A stretch of DNA of 64,000 nt, from positions 19,045,625-19,109,624 of the forward strand of contig NC_135557.1 of the NCBI RefSeq assembly GCF_964340395.1, read 5' to 3'. The position numbers and the translations under genes are program-made. Origin of the DNA: Glandiceps talaboti (Eukaryota; Hemichordata; Enteropneusta; Spengelidae). Shown one piece after another: positions 42,960-56,951 of this stretch. A model generated the notes under the pieces. That model did not search any database and was not told the origin of the DNA. It saw only the letters and a list, made by a program, of their open reading frames with translations. Each line of letters starts with the position of its first letter. Position 1 is the first letter of the stretch.

Positions 42960-44480
42960 TCAATCTAGAGTGTTAAAGTCCGTGTCACGATCACACACAT
43001 TCGAATATATGCAAATACAAAGAAATGAAATATACTGACTTTACTACAGCATGCCTAGCAACAGGTACGGCTTGCTCCGTACGTTGGCCAGTGTACAGTC
43101 TCGGCTAAGAGTCGTCGATGTACACGGACGTCGGTACTGGTTGCAGAAGAGAGAGGATGCGTTGCAGAGTAGTAGAGTATCGTAGTATAGATCTAGATGT
43201 CCCGTTGTGTAACAAGGTATTCCGAAGTGTGAGCCAACGAAACAATGGACTAGCCCCTCTCAATATACTATATCCCCAATGAATATATAATTTCATATCC
43301 ACAGACATGTAGATATTATTGGCCAGTCCCAGGACGCACAATTTATGCATAACCATTAACAATTACGTCTTTAATTTCGACAACTAACAGTGTAAAATTG
43401 CCGACCCTTATCACTGAACGCAGACCGTTTATTTACCTAGACTTAGAATTACACTTTATCCAACCGACATTATTCATCGTCGCAAACCACGGCCTCTTTT
43501 ACGGCACCGTCCTGTACGTGCCCTAAAGGCGGAAGAAATAGAAGCTCTGGTTTGCGAGAATAACGTTATTTGTCAAATTCCGACATAACAATGGACTTTC
43601 GCAAATCTAAATACACTTAATCTAATATTGGCTCAATAATTAAAAAACACATTCTAAATGAGTAGCGATGTTGTGTAGTTTTATATCAGTAATGCATGTT
43701 TATTTTCTTATTTCATATACCAAGTTCATAATTTTATTTGCCTGGAAATCTCTCTAAAGTGTTCGAAGACTTTATTGATTTACCACTTCATGGAGTTGTT
43801 AGGCTACAATTCTATTAGATGTAATGAATTAACATCAGATCTCTTACAAAAGTTATTGTGTATTTTATAATGTATTACATATATAATCTCCATTATCACT
43901 GTTGACCTTTGAGGAGTATTTAGTAAATACTGGTTACACAGTCTTTTGTACTTGTTAATATCAGTAATATATAATGGATTGGCTGATTTCATTATCTTGG
44001 TCTATGTACAACTATGTCACATGATATTGTTAATCCATATCAATCAAAGATTTGTCAAAGTGAATGAATGAATGTCCAATCTATCTTTTCAATTATATAG
44101 GCCTATGCCTCAATTTAGAGTAGAAAATGACCACGTGACTTTTGTCATTACCATTGTCCATTTTTATTTAGAGAAAATTTTCTTTGCAACCGAAAATATC
44201 TGTAATATTTGCTCTTTGCCAATAACACAATTTCTACTATAAACAGAACTCATCTGTCGAAAACAGCTTTGAGAGTCAATTAAATGGAAGACATAGTGTG
44301 ATGCACAAATTTGTGAACAATTCAAAGCAAACAGGTTAATATGAATTACAAATATTGCACCACCATCGCTACATGTATACGTTCACCAACGCCGGTACAT
44401 GAATACTGTAGATGTCAGCAACATCGCTGAATACTCCAATAAACATGATAAACATCGCTACAAGTTTGAAGACAGATACT
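42960..44480. other. Intergenic DNA between NXPE copies A and B
   Basis: A segment at 43470-43530 (CATTATTCATCGTCGCAAACCACGGCCTCTT...) resembles 17262-17310 in the XPNPEP2-like gene, so both may come from one dispersed repeat. Its + frame shows HRRKPRPLLRHRPVRALKAE, which I cannot assign. The right end (from about 44390) matches the 3' flank of copy A in inverted orientation. No gene is supported. Confidence 0.4.
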
Positions 44481-44488
44481 GGAAGTTC

Positions 44489-44494
44489 TTTATT
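44489..44494 (-). terminator. Probable poly(A) signal of NXPE copy B
   Basis: TTTATT on + is AATAAA on -, about 1.0 kb after the copy B stop codon, in the context CCAATAAAGAACTTCCAGTAT shared with copy A at 38409. Confidence 0.5.
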
Positions 44495-44984
44495 GGATTC
44501 AAACCAGTTCATCAATTTATAACAGTGGAAAAAATACTGGGGAAAGGGCTACAGGAAATCAAATCATTCACAAGGAATAAAAGACTCAGTGGGAAAAGGG
44601 TGCAACAAATGCTATAGCAAATATAACCTGACGTGACAACAAATGACATGATGTGACCAGATAAAGGGATTGCGACTTCGTATTAAATTATCGCTATGTA
44701 AGTGAAAGTGAAATGCGAAGAACAAAGAAAATCAAATAAAGTCAACTAAAAGAGGGATGAAGGGAGAGAGAAAAAACTCTATTTCAACCAAGTGAAGACT
44801 CTAAACTTAAAACATTATGGCACCAAAACACCGAAATTATCCAACTACTACAACGTGTGAACTTAACTTACACTTGGAAAGTACGAGTGAGCAAACGTAC
44901 GTAGTAGCCCTTACCACAAATTTACACTGATACCAAGAGCACACCCAGGTCTTAGCTGTAATTAGCTGTACTTAAGCATTTTTA

Positions 44985-45103
<119 letters not shown>

Positions 45104-45501
45104 GGTAAAGAGTACCAACATGCAAAGTTTGAAGGTGAAAGAAACTATTATCCACCTCGGACCCCCATGGATTAAATAGATTTCCCATGGATACAACTGA
45201 ACATCATTGATAATATCTTGCAAGTGGCGAAATCTAAACCTAACAGACTTGTATTTTTGTTTGCAAACTAGATTGGGATTGGATCGCTGATAAATTTATG
45301 AGGCCACGAAAGTAGTTGTGCACTCTACCCATTGGTTTGCGCTTGACGAGCGGCACATGATAAATTTTCGCTGGTTGGTCAGATCAAAGAGTGGGAGGGG
45401 CTGTACCCCTATGGTCTCAGATCCATGGCTGGGGTACTATTTGGAATCCATATTTTCACAGTCTATTACACCTGTTGCATATTTGGCAGAACATCTACTA
45501 G

Positions 45502-48500
45502 TTATCTATCTCTGACCATCTCTGGACATATATATGATAACATCATTTCTACTTGTTGCTTGATAATATACATTGGCATATGAACTACATTAGGTTCATG
45601 ATGAGACAATACCATATCCCATACATCAATAAATTTAACTTCAATACCACCAAAGACTCGTCGTATCATTCTGTTTTGATCATACAGGATCCAGTCACTA
45701 CTGTGAACCCGTTGATTTATCTGATCGTTCTCTCGTGGGTTGGATAACCGAATCAGTACCATTGACCCTGGACAGCGATTAAGAAATCTAACAATGGCCA
45801 ATTTCGCATGGAAGAGTCTCTCTAGATATGTACTTGTCGTCCAGGTTACGAAATGAAAACTGAAGTTCACGATGAATACAACTCTGCTATTATTGCATGC
45901 TTCCTGGGGTATTGCGTCGATCACATCGCTTTCAAAGTTTAGGCTGGTCACGCTCTGAAAAGAGGGACTTACTCTTAAAGCAACGAATGAGAATCTCTTG
46001 AACGAGTGTTTATAGATGGGGTAGTTATATTCAAAACTTTTGTGGACTTGCGACATTGTTGAACCCCCAGATAGGTATAGCCGTTTATTTGAAAGACAAG
46101 TTTTGACTTCTTCATCACTCCATTGTTGACTTCTACACATCAATGGAACAAAAGTCGTGTTATCAGCCCAGTATCCATCTGAAAGTGGTACAGGTATATC
46201 AGGTCCACACGGTGGTAATTTTAGTTGAACGATTGGACCTGTAATAATCAAAGTTTGCGAATTCAAATATTCAAGTGTTAAAGTCACGTTATATTATTTC
46301 CTTGCTACGTACATAACATTAGGAATGTTACTTTTAATGTCTTGTTGGAAGATTATTCAGTGAAATATGGTCACACCATCATTATGCAAATAAGGTCAGT
46401 TTGGTTACAACAAATCATTAAATCAAAAACTACTGGACAAATTGGACTCAAAATTGATGACGAGTTTTCTACGAGTGGCTAGAAAATGATTTATTAAAAA
46501 CAAGCTGACCCCCTTGTTCATATGGAAATGAAATATATTAGTCCAGTTGCCAGAGGTGTTGTTTTTTTTTTTTTTTTTTGGGGGGGGGAGGGGTTAATCT
46601 TGCAATGTGAGTTACATGATATTTTTTTGCAGATATGTATAACTGGTGTCATAACCTGATTTGGTAAATAAAATTTATATGATACATGGATGTACCCACA
46701 CGATACACAGAAAAAAAACATCCACTACCTATAAGTCATAACAACCGAAAATGGTGACATTTTGTTGACCTTTGGCCTAATTAAGATATTTTAATATCCA
46801 AAACATTTAACAAAACGTTTGTAATTGACTGATTGTTCATAGTATACAGTGTGTAACATGTAAATATGACTTTTAAGTAACTTTGACATGGTTTTATAGG
46901 CAGTAAGTATTAAGCCTACCAAAACATGTGTTTACCCATAGCAATACATGGTATTTCGGTTTTCTCACGATATAACAAAATGCCCAGGGGTGCGCGAGTG
47001 GCACCCATCAGATATGCTAAGAGGACACCTTTCTGAGGTGGAATCTGCAAAAAAATATCGTATAACTCACATTGCAAGGTTACCCCCCCCCCCCCCAAAC
47101 CACCTCTGGCAACTGGACTATAAACAATCTCAACTCTTAAACTGGGTAAGTTTTAATTGTTCTGAAACTTGATTTAGATGTTGTCAACTTGTCAAGGTGA
47201 CCGAAGTTCAGGTATAGAATTGTTCACAAAATATTAATTTAACATTAGATTTTAGGACGTCAACGTAAACTACAAAAACTCCGGCTTTTTGTGTTTTCTA
47301 ACTCGAGAACTGTTCGACGCGACGCAATCTTTTCAAGGATGTGCAAATTGGGTCAAAACATTAAAACTTGAACAATACTTGGCAGAGGGGACTGAAAGAT
47401 GTTTCTATGGTAACAAGCTTATGACATTATTGGAATATACCTTTGCACGGCAATCAGGATCATGCCTACCGGTATAGATAGCAATAGGTAAATAAGACAA
47501 TGTATTATAAATATAACAACATTGGTTGGTAGACAAATGAATCATAGAAAATAATGGTTGAAACATAATTATATATCTGTGGCAACTATTAAATCATGCT
47601 TAACCATATTCAAGTACTGGAAGAAGTAACATTACAGGGGAGGGGGTGCCATGAATTAACTATCTCCTTTGGCTTTTCTACTCAAACATATACTTTTTAT
47701 ATGATAGCTTTTGGGATGGTGAACGTCATATCTAGTTTGTTCAAACACCAATTAACTTGATTAACAATATATTCTTACCAGTAATTTCTGCTTTCAAATC
47801 AGCGTATTGTAATTTGCCATTGTATTTCCCCCTAAAGATATTTACACGAATATCAACAAGGCGTCAGATTAATACATAATTCATAGACAATAGATGGCAG
47901 AATCACAGTCTCTAAGAATGAGATATAATCTGTCGGACGGAGTAAGCTTTTAACATATGGATAATGCCCAACGTATTCGGCAATAGGTAATATTACTGTT
48001 TTACTGTTATCGCCAAAGCTAATATTATATCATTACCAATGTTTATTTTATTATTTTAACATTAAGCTTAAAACATCTTTGTGTGTGTTTTTGCATATGA
48101 TTTGATAGCATTTTACTCAGATGAAATCGCAGTCTCTTGTCACATTATGACACAAACCTTACGTGACAAGAATTTTTTTCTCTTAGAATGAAGGACATAT
48201 TGGATAGTAGTATAATTATTAGCTCCACGAAAAATCAGGAAAAGGTAATGGCGATATAGACTTCAGGCATATTCCAGTGGAAAAAGTGATGTAGATACAA
48301 GTTATAAGGTAGAAAGGACACGGTACACAATTCATATGTTTTTCGAACGCATTCAACAATTTGGCATATGTATGGTTAGGGATACATATAACTGGTAAGA
48401 AAGAAAATTGTCAATAGACCTTCCAATCGTGGATTCTTACCTTACTTCGACCTTATAAATTCAGGGTTCTTACCTTTCAAAGAGCAATGTCGATCCTTGA

Positions 48501-51500
48501 ATCCTTGATGACGTCACCCTGTGTGTGTCTTGGAATGAATGACGATACAAGACAAAGTTTTCACAGGTGAAGTTCTCAGGTCGTGTACAAATAAATACGG
48601 TTTTTCCTAATGCTGTCGGATTGGTATATTCACATACATCTCCCCAGGTTCCTTCACTTAATATTGAACAGTTCGTTATTTTAGAGATGTTACCATTGCT
48701 GAATGTTGCCTTCCAAACACCTTGTGCTTCAGCGTATAAAATATCATGGTTCAGGAACAAGATGGCTTCTCGAGTAAAAGCCAAGTTAATATTAAAATAT
48801 GCAGTGCCTTGCCATGCAGCGTAAAAGTATACACTGTATGTACCATTACCATAATCAACAACTCGTCCAGCAGTGCTCTTTTCAAGTTTTGTATTATACA
48901 TGACAGGCTCAAAAAAGTCCCCTCCTCGTTGTCGTCGGCGGCCATTATTATCAAAAGCTTCGATGACTATGTGTATATAGTCTCCTACTTTGAATTTAGA
49001 CTTCCCTTCAAAGAAATATGCCCTGAAAGAAAAGTGGTAAAAATGTAGTCATCAGGGATTTGTCCTTTGCGTTGGTAATAATATTAACAAAACACTCACC
49101 AACGTTAAGGTGCTATCTTAAATGATGATTATTTGCATTTAAAATATGCCCACAGTTAAAATAATAAATTACTTTTTATTTTGGTTTTTAAATGATAAAA
49201 CAAATTTACAATATATTTATATTTGCCCAAAAATGTGTAATAACATTGATCAAGTCAGGATTTGTAACTCATTAATGCGCAACAACTGAAAGGAAATGTA
49301 AAATGTTTGCTCTATAAGTACAGGAAGCGAGTTGTAAACATCTGGGTAAAACAAATGTTATCACTTTAATCCCACGAAAAGACAAGTAATGAAACTCTGT
49401 ATCCATGGTGATACAGCAATATAAAGAGTAGCACTAGTGGTATATACATGTTGTACATAATGGAGTGAGTACTTGTGTTTATACAGTATGTTTTACCAAT
49501 TCTTTCCTTATGTACGTACAATAGCATCATTGTAAACACTGACATTTGTTGCTGTTACAATTATTGAATTACAAACACGGAATTGATCAACGTTTTTCCA
49601 ATTTGATATATGACGGTGTTGTCGTCTGTGATATTTCATAGAAAAAATAACGTTTTTTATTTCATCTAAATTTCAATATTACTACATATTTTGCGTCTAA
49701 TGTATATGGTTAATATATGTTATCAACAACAATTTTTTGTTCTTTAGTTCTCATACTTAAACATGTGCATCTAATAATATATTTACTCTTTGTGGAATCA
49801 TGAAGGGAGGATGATTACAGTTGCCGGCTTGGAATTATGCAGGTTGCAGAGTCGAGCACCATGAATGTCGTTTGTTTAGTTGCTAAAATCCTTGGGCAAG
49901 ATTTGAACCACAACTGTGCCTCAGCCAACTCAGTTGTATAATTGGTGACCTGGTAGGACAGACGTTGTGTGAATGCTTTAATCCTATGCACTTATAAAGG
50001 CTCTAATGGACATAATACTCCCCATGGCCAGTTGAGGAAGTAAAATGGTATGTTGTGCCGCTCGATCTGTGCCAGGGGTAATAATTGTAAAGAACTTTAA
50101 GCACAAAGTGGGAAAGCGCTATATAAAAACCAACATTATCCTCATTGCAACTAGTGTGTTAGATCCCTCCTCCATCGTATTGATCAATTATATCTGGTTT
50201 ATTTATTTGACATTTCAAATCTGTATTTTAAGTAGAGTTCAATGATCATCAAACACATATTTGCGGATGAAAGTTTTTTGTTGTTGCTAACATAACGACT
50301 GTGACTGGTCGTATGCGAATGAGTCAATGTTCAAAGTGTTCGTTCTTAAGCCGGATTTGTTTCATGCTCTTCTAGACAACTATTCACTTCATTTCCATTT
50401 TGAGATTGTAACATACAAACGTGGTAAATTCTGGCGGTTGTAATTGCAATAATGTCTACCACAGTCTGAAATACACTCGATTAGGGTACATATTTATTCC
50501 TGAAAGTTGCTTAATATGTAAAATATCAAATATCTCCAGGTAAGGTCGTACGTACCTTGTTGTTTGAATAGAAGTCATTCCCATTTTACCATTACTAATA
50601 GCTAAAGGATGATGTGGGTTAATGTTTAATACAGTAGTCGTATTCCCATCTTCTAGTTCTGTTACTCCTGTACCAATATTAAGAGGGCGATATGATTCAA
50701 TCATTGATACATTTGTCACACTATGTTCATAAGCCCATTCCAATTCGTGAACTATTCCAAGCCACCCGAGAGCAAATCCAGAATAGACGCTATAAAATGA
50801 CATATCATCTTTGATATTTTCACTGGAAATCATTTGTTTCCTGCTAATGCCAGTGTCAGTATTACGTTCTCCCGCCTTTAGTGATGGATCTCGGGTATTT
50901 GGACGACCAGGACAACGACACCCGGTATCCATAGCATGGAATACCCTTTTGTACACAGTCTGAAATAAATGAACATTGAATATCAATGACACCTTTAAGT
51001 ATGTAACTTAGCAACTACTCCACACACTACACTATAAGGTTGAACCATCATAGCATTCCACCAACTAGTTTTGTATCGTATATTACATTATTCTGGAGTA
51101 CGATGGACAAGCGAGGGCACATCTGTCTACCGGATATTATGTTTTGATATGAAATACCGAATACCATACATGCCATGCACTGCTGAAGGTAGGCAGACAG
51201 ACAGATCTCTTGGGACCATATCACTTTCTGTGTGGTTATACTCGAATGATTAATTAAGGAAAAATTAGTTGTTTAGTTCTCTTAAAAAGTACAATTTTTA
51301 ACAGTTGTGATTCTTGTCCGCATACACCAGCATTTCGGCGATAAAGTACTGATTTTGAAATGTTAGGTATGCCGGACGTCGATCCGCAAATCATGCCTGA
51401 ATGCGTACCCCATTGGAATTCGTGATCTGCAACGATATACTACGATATGACAGATTTTACATCATTGGACATATCGACAAGTGAAAATAAAATGTTCCTT

Positions 51501-52425
51501 TATTGCGATGTTACAGAAATAGAGCTAAACTTTCATGCAAAAATGGGAATTCAAATTTTGAAATTCACATACTGACAAACTGGTGTGTAACACTAACTTA
51601 TATCGTAGTATTTCTACCATGATGTCGGAGTTGTGTTTACTGGATGTTCGCTACTATGTATTTAATCAATATTCGTATTAAAAAATGTATGAAAAACTAA
51701 AGGATGCAGTTGGTTACACATTTTTAGGGTAATATGTCTACTTCTGAGGAGATTCATAGATTACCTTACTTTATATATCTGTTATCATGGGCAATTGATG
51801 TATTGATGTCCTTATGAGGCGAGATCGATAGCTCGAATGTAGGATGAAAACTAAATTCTTTTACTTTTGGGGTGGGCGGGTTTTGGGCCATTTTATTTCT
51901 CATCCTACAAAATCGATTTTATGGATGTTTTGTACCCCTTATTAAAAAATCTATCTATAGAAATTTCAAATTGAGAGATGGACAATTTTCACACTACAGA
52001 TCAACAGATCTACTTTTACTCACTACATACTGGCTATGTTTTCATAGCACTACATACTACTACATACTGATTTCAAATTTATTGTGCTCTCTGAAACAAT
52101 TTCCAATTTTGCCCAATTTAATTACAAGGGGGAGGAGGGTCTGAGGTCTAAGCGTACGAATTAAGTTTTGATCCAACATTGAACTACTGATCTTGCCCGG
52201 CCCCTTAGCTAACCGATTCAATCAATGTCTTTAAATGTGAAGTACATGTATAACACGGGAACTAAATAAGAATACAATTCTGTCCTGTTATTTAGTCAAG
52301 AAGGTAACTATGCATATTAGACTTACCTTGTCTTTCATCAACGTAAAACATATGAACGCCAGAATTATCATGAACAAAAACAAGATTTTGAAATGTCGTA
52401 CGCGTATTGCTGAACAGGAAGCCAT
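45502..52425 (-). CDS. NXPE family protein, copy B
   Basis: Exons in transcript order are 52425-52327, 50959-50556, 49022-48474, 47831-47779 and 46238-45502, with the same phases as copy A, giving 613 residues. The first exon encodes MASCSAIRVRHFKILFLFMI, a basic head and membrane anchor. Exon 3 is two codons shorter than in A, at PTALGK. The esterase-like domain has LSGGSTMSQ, DVWD and NVVH. The last ~125 residues differ from A at only about eight positions, whereas the 70 residues around GGST differ at about 22. No stop or frameshift is seen, so the gene looks intact. Confidence 0.9.
51811..52212 (+). mobile_element. MITE family M1, copy 5 (intron 1 of copy B)
   Basis: This is the most complete copy in the NXPE cluster. 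The left terminus is CTTATGAGGCGAGATCGATAGCTCGAATGTAGGATG. The right terminus is CAACATTGAACTACTGATCTTGCCCGGCCCCTTAG. It occupies the position homologous to copies 4 and 6, in the same orientation relative to the gene. Confidence 0.85.
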
Positions 52426-53340
52426 AGTAATATCTGCAGTACACTACTACAATGTAATATGTCATCCGCGATTGTGTATAAAAGTCTGGCTTAATGATAT
52501 TCTCAGCTGTCGCCCACTTTAATAGATTTTGATAACCAGGATTTAAACCGAATGATTTAAATAGGGCATTTCGATTAGATTATATTCAGATTGTGAAACA
52601 TACATAATAATAAGTAAATAGAATTTGAAAATTTCAGTAAGTGTAAAAGAAATGGAAAACCAATCACCAAAGCTGAAAAACAAAGAAAGGAATCACTAGT
52701 TAGAGAGAAATGCTTAAAAGCAGAAAGAATTCCAAGGAAAGTGACAAAAAGTAATCTTATTTATCCCTGAAGGGTGACAATTGACGGAACAGCCAAAACA
52801 ATACTCCGTTTATAATGACAATACGAGATGGAACAACCAAGCCAATCATCCGGGAGCTTGACATAGCTACAGAAAACTTGTTGCACAGCAGAGTAATGTG
52901 ATCTTCTAACACAGATTTAAACTGAAATGACTCCCGTAAACAGTCAATCATTCACAAACTAGAGTATATCAATACTGGTTAATGCATAAATGAGTGTAAT
53001 AATCTCTCAGAAGATAAGAGATATAGCAAATTGTCGCGGTAACTGATCCATGCTAATTATAAGATCAAAGATGTTTTAATTTAGATAAGAGGAAATGAAT
53101 GGACAAGATGTCTTTATTTAGTCAATAAAGAGAGAATTACACACAGCTGAAAGAGAAAAGTAAGTAGCCAGGGAAAGAAGAAAAAAAGTTTTATATCACC
53201 ACAAAAACAAATCAGTCAATTGATCAATATCACGCACAAAATAAGTTTTAGTTCACCACTAAAATTAATCACTCAATCTGTATATCAAACAATCAACCAA
53301 ATAATAAACCAATCAATAAATCGATCGATCAATTGATCGA
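52426..53340. other. 5' flank of copy B and intergenic DNA
   Basis: It contains the paralogous small frame at 52757-52951 and a stretch homologous to 61990-62170 (GGTTAATGCATAAATGAGTGT, AATCTATCACATGCTxGCTGCCCC). The promoter of copy B should be here. No TATA box is obvious. Confidence 0.45.
52757..52951 (-). CDS. Small paralogous reading frame, member 1 (64 codons)
   Basis: The frame begins MIDCLRESFQFKSVL and has a hydrophobic middle (MIGLVVPSRIVIINGVLFWLF). A clear relative lies at 61766-62002 on the same strand, also upstream of an NXPE copy. No family is recognised. Because surrounding DNA is duplicated too, the similarity alone does not prove coding. It could be a small membrane protein, an exon of an alternative transcript, or non-coding duplicated DNA. 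Confidence 0.25.
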   Translation of the reverse strand: MIDCLRESFQFKSVLEDHITLLCNKFSVAMSSSRMIGLVVPSRIVIINGVLFWLFRQLSPFRDK

Positions 53341-53819
53341 TTAATCTATCACATGCTCGCTGCCCCTTGTGGTCTCGTGGTCAAAGTTCAAACACCAAAA
53401 ATATCCAACTACCACAACATGTGAACTTAACCTAAAGTACTGGTGAGAATGCGTACGTAACAGCCTGTATAGTAACAACTAATTTAAACTGATAGCAAAG
53501 CACCCACGTTTGAGCTATAATTAAGCATATATCAAACAGACACTTATGAAATTACAGTTAAATTCAAACAAATCGGAAATAAGTGGCAAGTGCTTTAGTA
53601 GCAAATCTTAGCCAATTTAAAGGTAAAGAAGGAAAGTGAAAAGTTATCAGATAAACAGGCTACTGTTATCAAACCTATCTAAAACAATAAACATTGGAAC
53701 TGAACAGCCAGCGAATGTGTGCTATGAAAAGCTGAACATTTAACACAACAAAAGTCACCATAATCATACTGTTAAAAGTTATACATTCACTAAAATCTAT
53801 CAAACAGCAACGCGCCTGC

Positions 53820-54190
53820 TAAAGGTGGGTTAAGAGCACCAAAACGCGAAGTCGTTTCCCAAGGATACAACTGAACATCATTGATAATATCTTGCAAGTG
53901 GCGTAATCTAAACCTAACAGACTATTTTTAAGTGTCGTAACGTGCTGGAAATAGCATCTAGTTCGCAAACTAGATTGGGATTGGATCGCTAGTAAATTTG
54001 TGAGGCTACGTAATGTAGATGTGCACTCTGCCCATTGGTTTGCGCTTGATGGGCGCATGGTAAATTTTCGCTTGTTGGTCAGATCATGGCGGGGTGAGGG
54101 CCTGTACCCCTATGGTCTCAGATCCATGGCTGGGGTACTACTTCGAATCCATATCTTCACAGTCTATTACTCATATTGCACATTTCGTGG
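53820..54190 (-). repeat. 3'-flank block of the NXPE duplication unit (copy C)
   Basis: AGACTAT..., AAACTAGATTGGGATTGGATCGCT, CTGTACCCCTATGGTCTCAGATCCATGGCTGGGGTACTA and neighbouring text recur downstream of copy B (about 45180-45480) and copy D (62390-62720). A diverged inverted form follows copy A (37330-37620). Confidence 0.85.
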
Positions 54191-54728
54191 TAGTCTTGCT
54201 GCTAGACGTTCGGGCTTTCTTTCGATGCTATAACTATAAGCGAACGAAGTTCGCATGTGAGGGCCTGCCCGAACAGTCTAGCGAATGTCATTTTCAGACC
54301 GGACATTCCATTGAGATTACATTGAGTGGTGGGTTGGGCCATCTATGCATATATATACTTTAATATATTCAATAACCTATGACCTCGGGGAATCTCTGCA
54401 TGCAAGTGTTGACAAACACATTTACGTCATTACTATGGCTTATCGGTTTATGGTAATTGTGAGTTTGATGAGTGTGTAGACGTTGTCATTCACACATTTC
54501 AGTTAACGCATTGGTGGTTATTTATACAAGCCCCTCCTTAAGATGAATATGCATGAAAATTTAGCTATTGTCCTCTGTTTGTGCTTGTCGCTAATACGGT
54601 TCTCTGATTGGCAGTTATTTATATCCTGATGACATTCGCTAGACCTCGGATGTTCCATCCTCGATAGCGTTGTTTGGCTGTGTGTCGTATTTTATCGGAA
54701 GAACATCCGAGGGCTAGCTGATAGACTA
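54191..54728. mobile_element. 538-bp TIR element with 9-bp target duplication
   Basis: The element is flanked by perfect ATTTCGTGG direct repeats (54182-54190 and 54729-54737). The ends TAGTCTTGCTGCTAGACGTTCGG and CCGAGGGCTAGCTGATAGACTA are imperfect inverted repeats. Inside, GTCTAGCGAATGTCAT (54276-54291) recurs perfectly inverted at 54629-54644. It codes for no recognised protein. Copies B and D lack it at the matching site. A 9-bp duplication is typical of Mutator-like elements among others; the superfamily is not proven. Confidence 0.88.
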
Positions 54729-54752
54729 ATTTCGTGGCAGAATATCTACTAG

Positions 54753-56853
54753 TTACTTATCTCTGACCATCTCTGGACATATGTAAGATAACATCATTTC
54801 TACTTGTTGCTTGATAATATACATTGGCATATGAACTACATTAGGTTCATGATGAGACAATACCATATCCCATACATCAATAAACCTAACTCCAATACCA
54901 GCAAAGACTCGGCGTATCATTCTGTTTTGATCATACAGGATCCAGTCACTACTGTGAACCCGTTGATTGATCTGATCGTTCTCTCGTGGGTTGGATAACC
55001 GAATCAGTACCATTGACCCTGGACAGCGATTAAGAAATCTAACAATGGCCAATTTCGCGTGGAAGACTCTCTCTAGGTATGTACTTGTCGTCCAGGTTAC
55101 GAAATGAAAACTGAAGTTCACAATGAATACAGCTGTGCTATTATTGCATACGTCTTGGGGTATTGTGTCGATCTCATCACTTTCAAGATTTAGGCCGGTC
55201 ACTGGCAGAAAAATGGGAGTCACTCTTAAAGCAACTAATGAGTATCTCTTCAAGGAATGATCAGAGACTGGGAAGTCATATTTAAAACTTCTGTATACTT
55301 GGCCCATTGTTGAACCCCCATATATGTATATACTTTTATTTGAAAGACAGGTTTTGATTTCTTCATCACTCCATTGTTGACTTCTACACATCAATGGAAC
55401 AAAGGTCGTGTTATCAGCCCAGTATCCATCTGAAAGTGGTACAGGTATATCAGGGCCACACAGTGGTAATTTAGGTTGAATCATTGGACCTGTAATAATC
55501 GAAATATATGAATGCCAATCACATCAGTTGTATGTGTTAAAGTCACGTGGTATTATTTCATTATTGCGTACATAACATTAGGAACGTTATTTTCAATGTC
55601 TTGCAGGAAGATTATTTACTGACATGTGATCATACCATCATTATGCAAATTAAGTTCCTGAGGTAGCAAAAAAACATTAAATTAAAAGCAACTGGGCAAA
55701 TTGGACGTAATTCAGATCAACCTGTTTGTTTTGAAGTTTTAACAAGTTCGTACAGCACACTGAGTTTAGTCGTGAATATTCCTGTTCATTTATTTTACAG
55801 CTACGCATTTAGTAGTTTTTTGTTTAGTTTTCCTTGTATTCAAAACAAATTCTCTGTAGTTAACTTTCACTTACACAGCGAAAACTAATAAGTAGCAATC
55901 CGTTTATCTGGTCACAACAGTTTTCTAAGAGTGGCTAGATAAGGATTTATTAAAAACAACCTGATCCCGTTGTTCATATGCAAATGAAGCCTAAACAGTC
56001 TCAACTCTTAAACTGGCCATGGGTAAATTTAATTGTTCTGAAACTTGATCGTGAAGTAGTCAAGGTAACAGAAGTTCATGTGTAGAATTGTTCAAAAAAT
56101 GCTGAATTTAACATTAAATTTTGTGACGAGGATGTGCAAATTGGGTCAAAATATTAAAACTCGAACAATACTTGGCAGATGGGACAGAAAGATGTGTTTC
56201 TATGGTAACAAGCTGATGACATCGTTGGAATATACCTTTGCACGGCAATCAGTATCACGCCTACCGGTATAGATAGCAATATGTAAATAAGACAATGTAT
56301 TACAAATATAACAACATTGGTTGGTAGACAAATGAATCATATAAAATAATGGTTGAAACATCATATATCCAACTATCAAACCATGCTTAGTCTTATTCGA
56401 GTACTGGAAGAAGTAATGTTACGGGGGAGGGGGTGTCATGAAATTCCATTGGCTTTCCTACTCAAAGAATCTGTATATAATAGCTTTTGGGATTATAAAC
56501 GTCATATCTAGTTTGTTCAAACACCATTTAACTCGATTAACAATATATACTTACCGGTTATTTCTGCTTTCAAATCAGCGTGTTGTAATTTGCCGTTGTA
56601 CATCCCACTAAAGATATTTAGAAAAATATCAACAAGATGTCAAATTCGTATTAAACATTAATTCATACATATAATAGATGGCAGAATCACAGTCGCTAAC
56701 AATGCGATATAATCTGTCGGATGTGGTGAACTTTGAAAATGTGGATAATTCCCATCGTATTTGGCAATAGGTAATATTAATTTTCTACTATTATAGCCAA
56801 AGCTAATATTAAACCATAATGAATGTTTTATGTCACTCTCTCGAGTATATGCC

Positions 56854-56951
<98 letters not shown>

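Noticed and set aside
43105-43362. 85-codon minus-strand frame between copies A and B
   Set aside because: No recognisable domain, splice site or duplicate copy supports it.
45553-45747. 64-codon frames antisense to NXPE exon 5 (also at 37036, 54804 and 62802)
   Set aside because: They are shadows of the strongly conserved exon 5 sequence; their conservation follows from the sense strand.
48746-49048. Antisense frames over NXPE exon 3 (also at 33658 and 57638)
   Set aside because: Opposite-strand shadows of the neurexophilin-domain exon.
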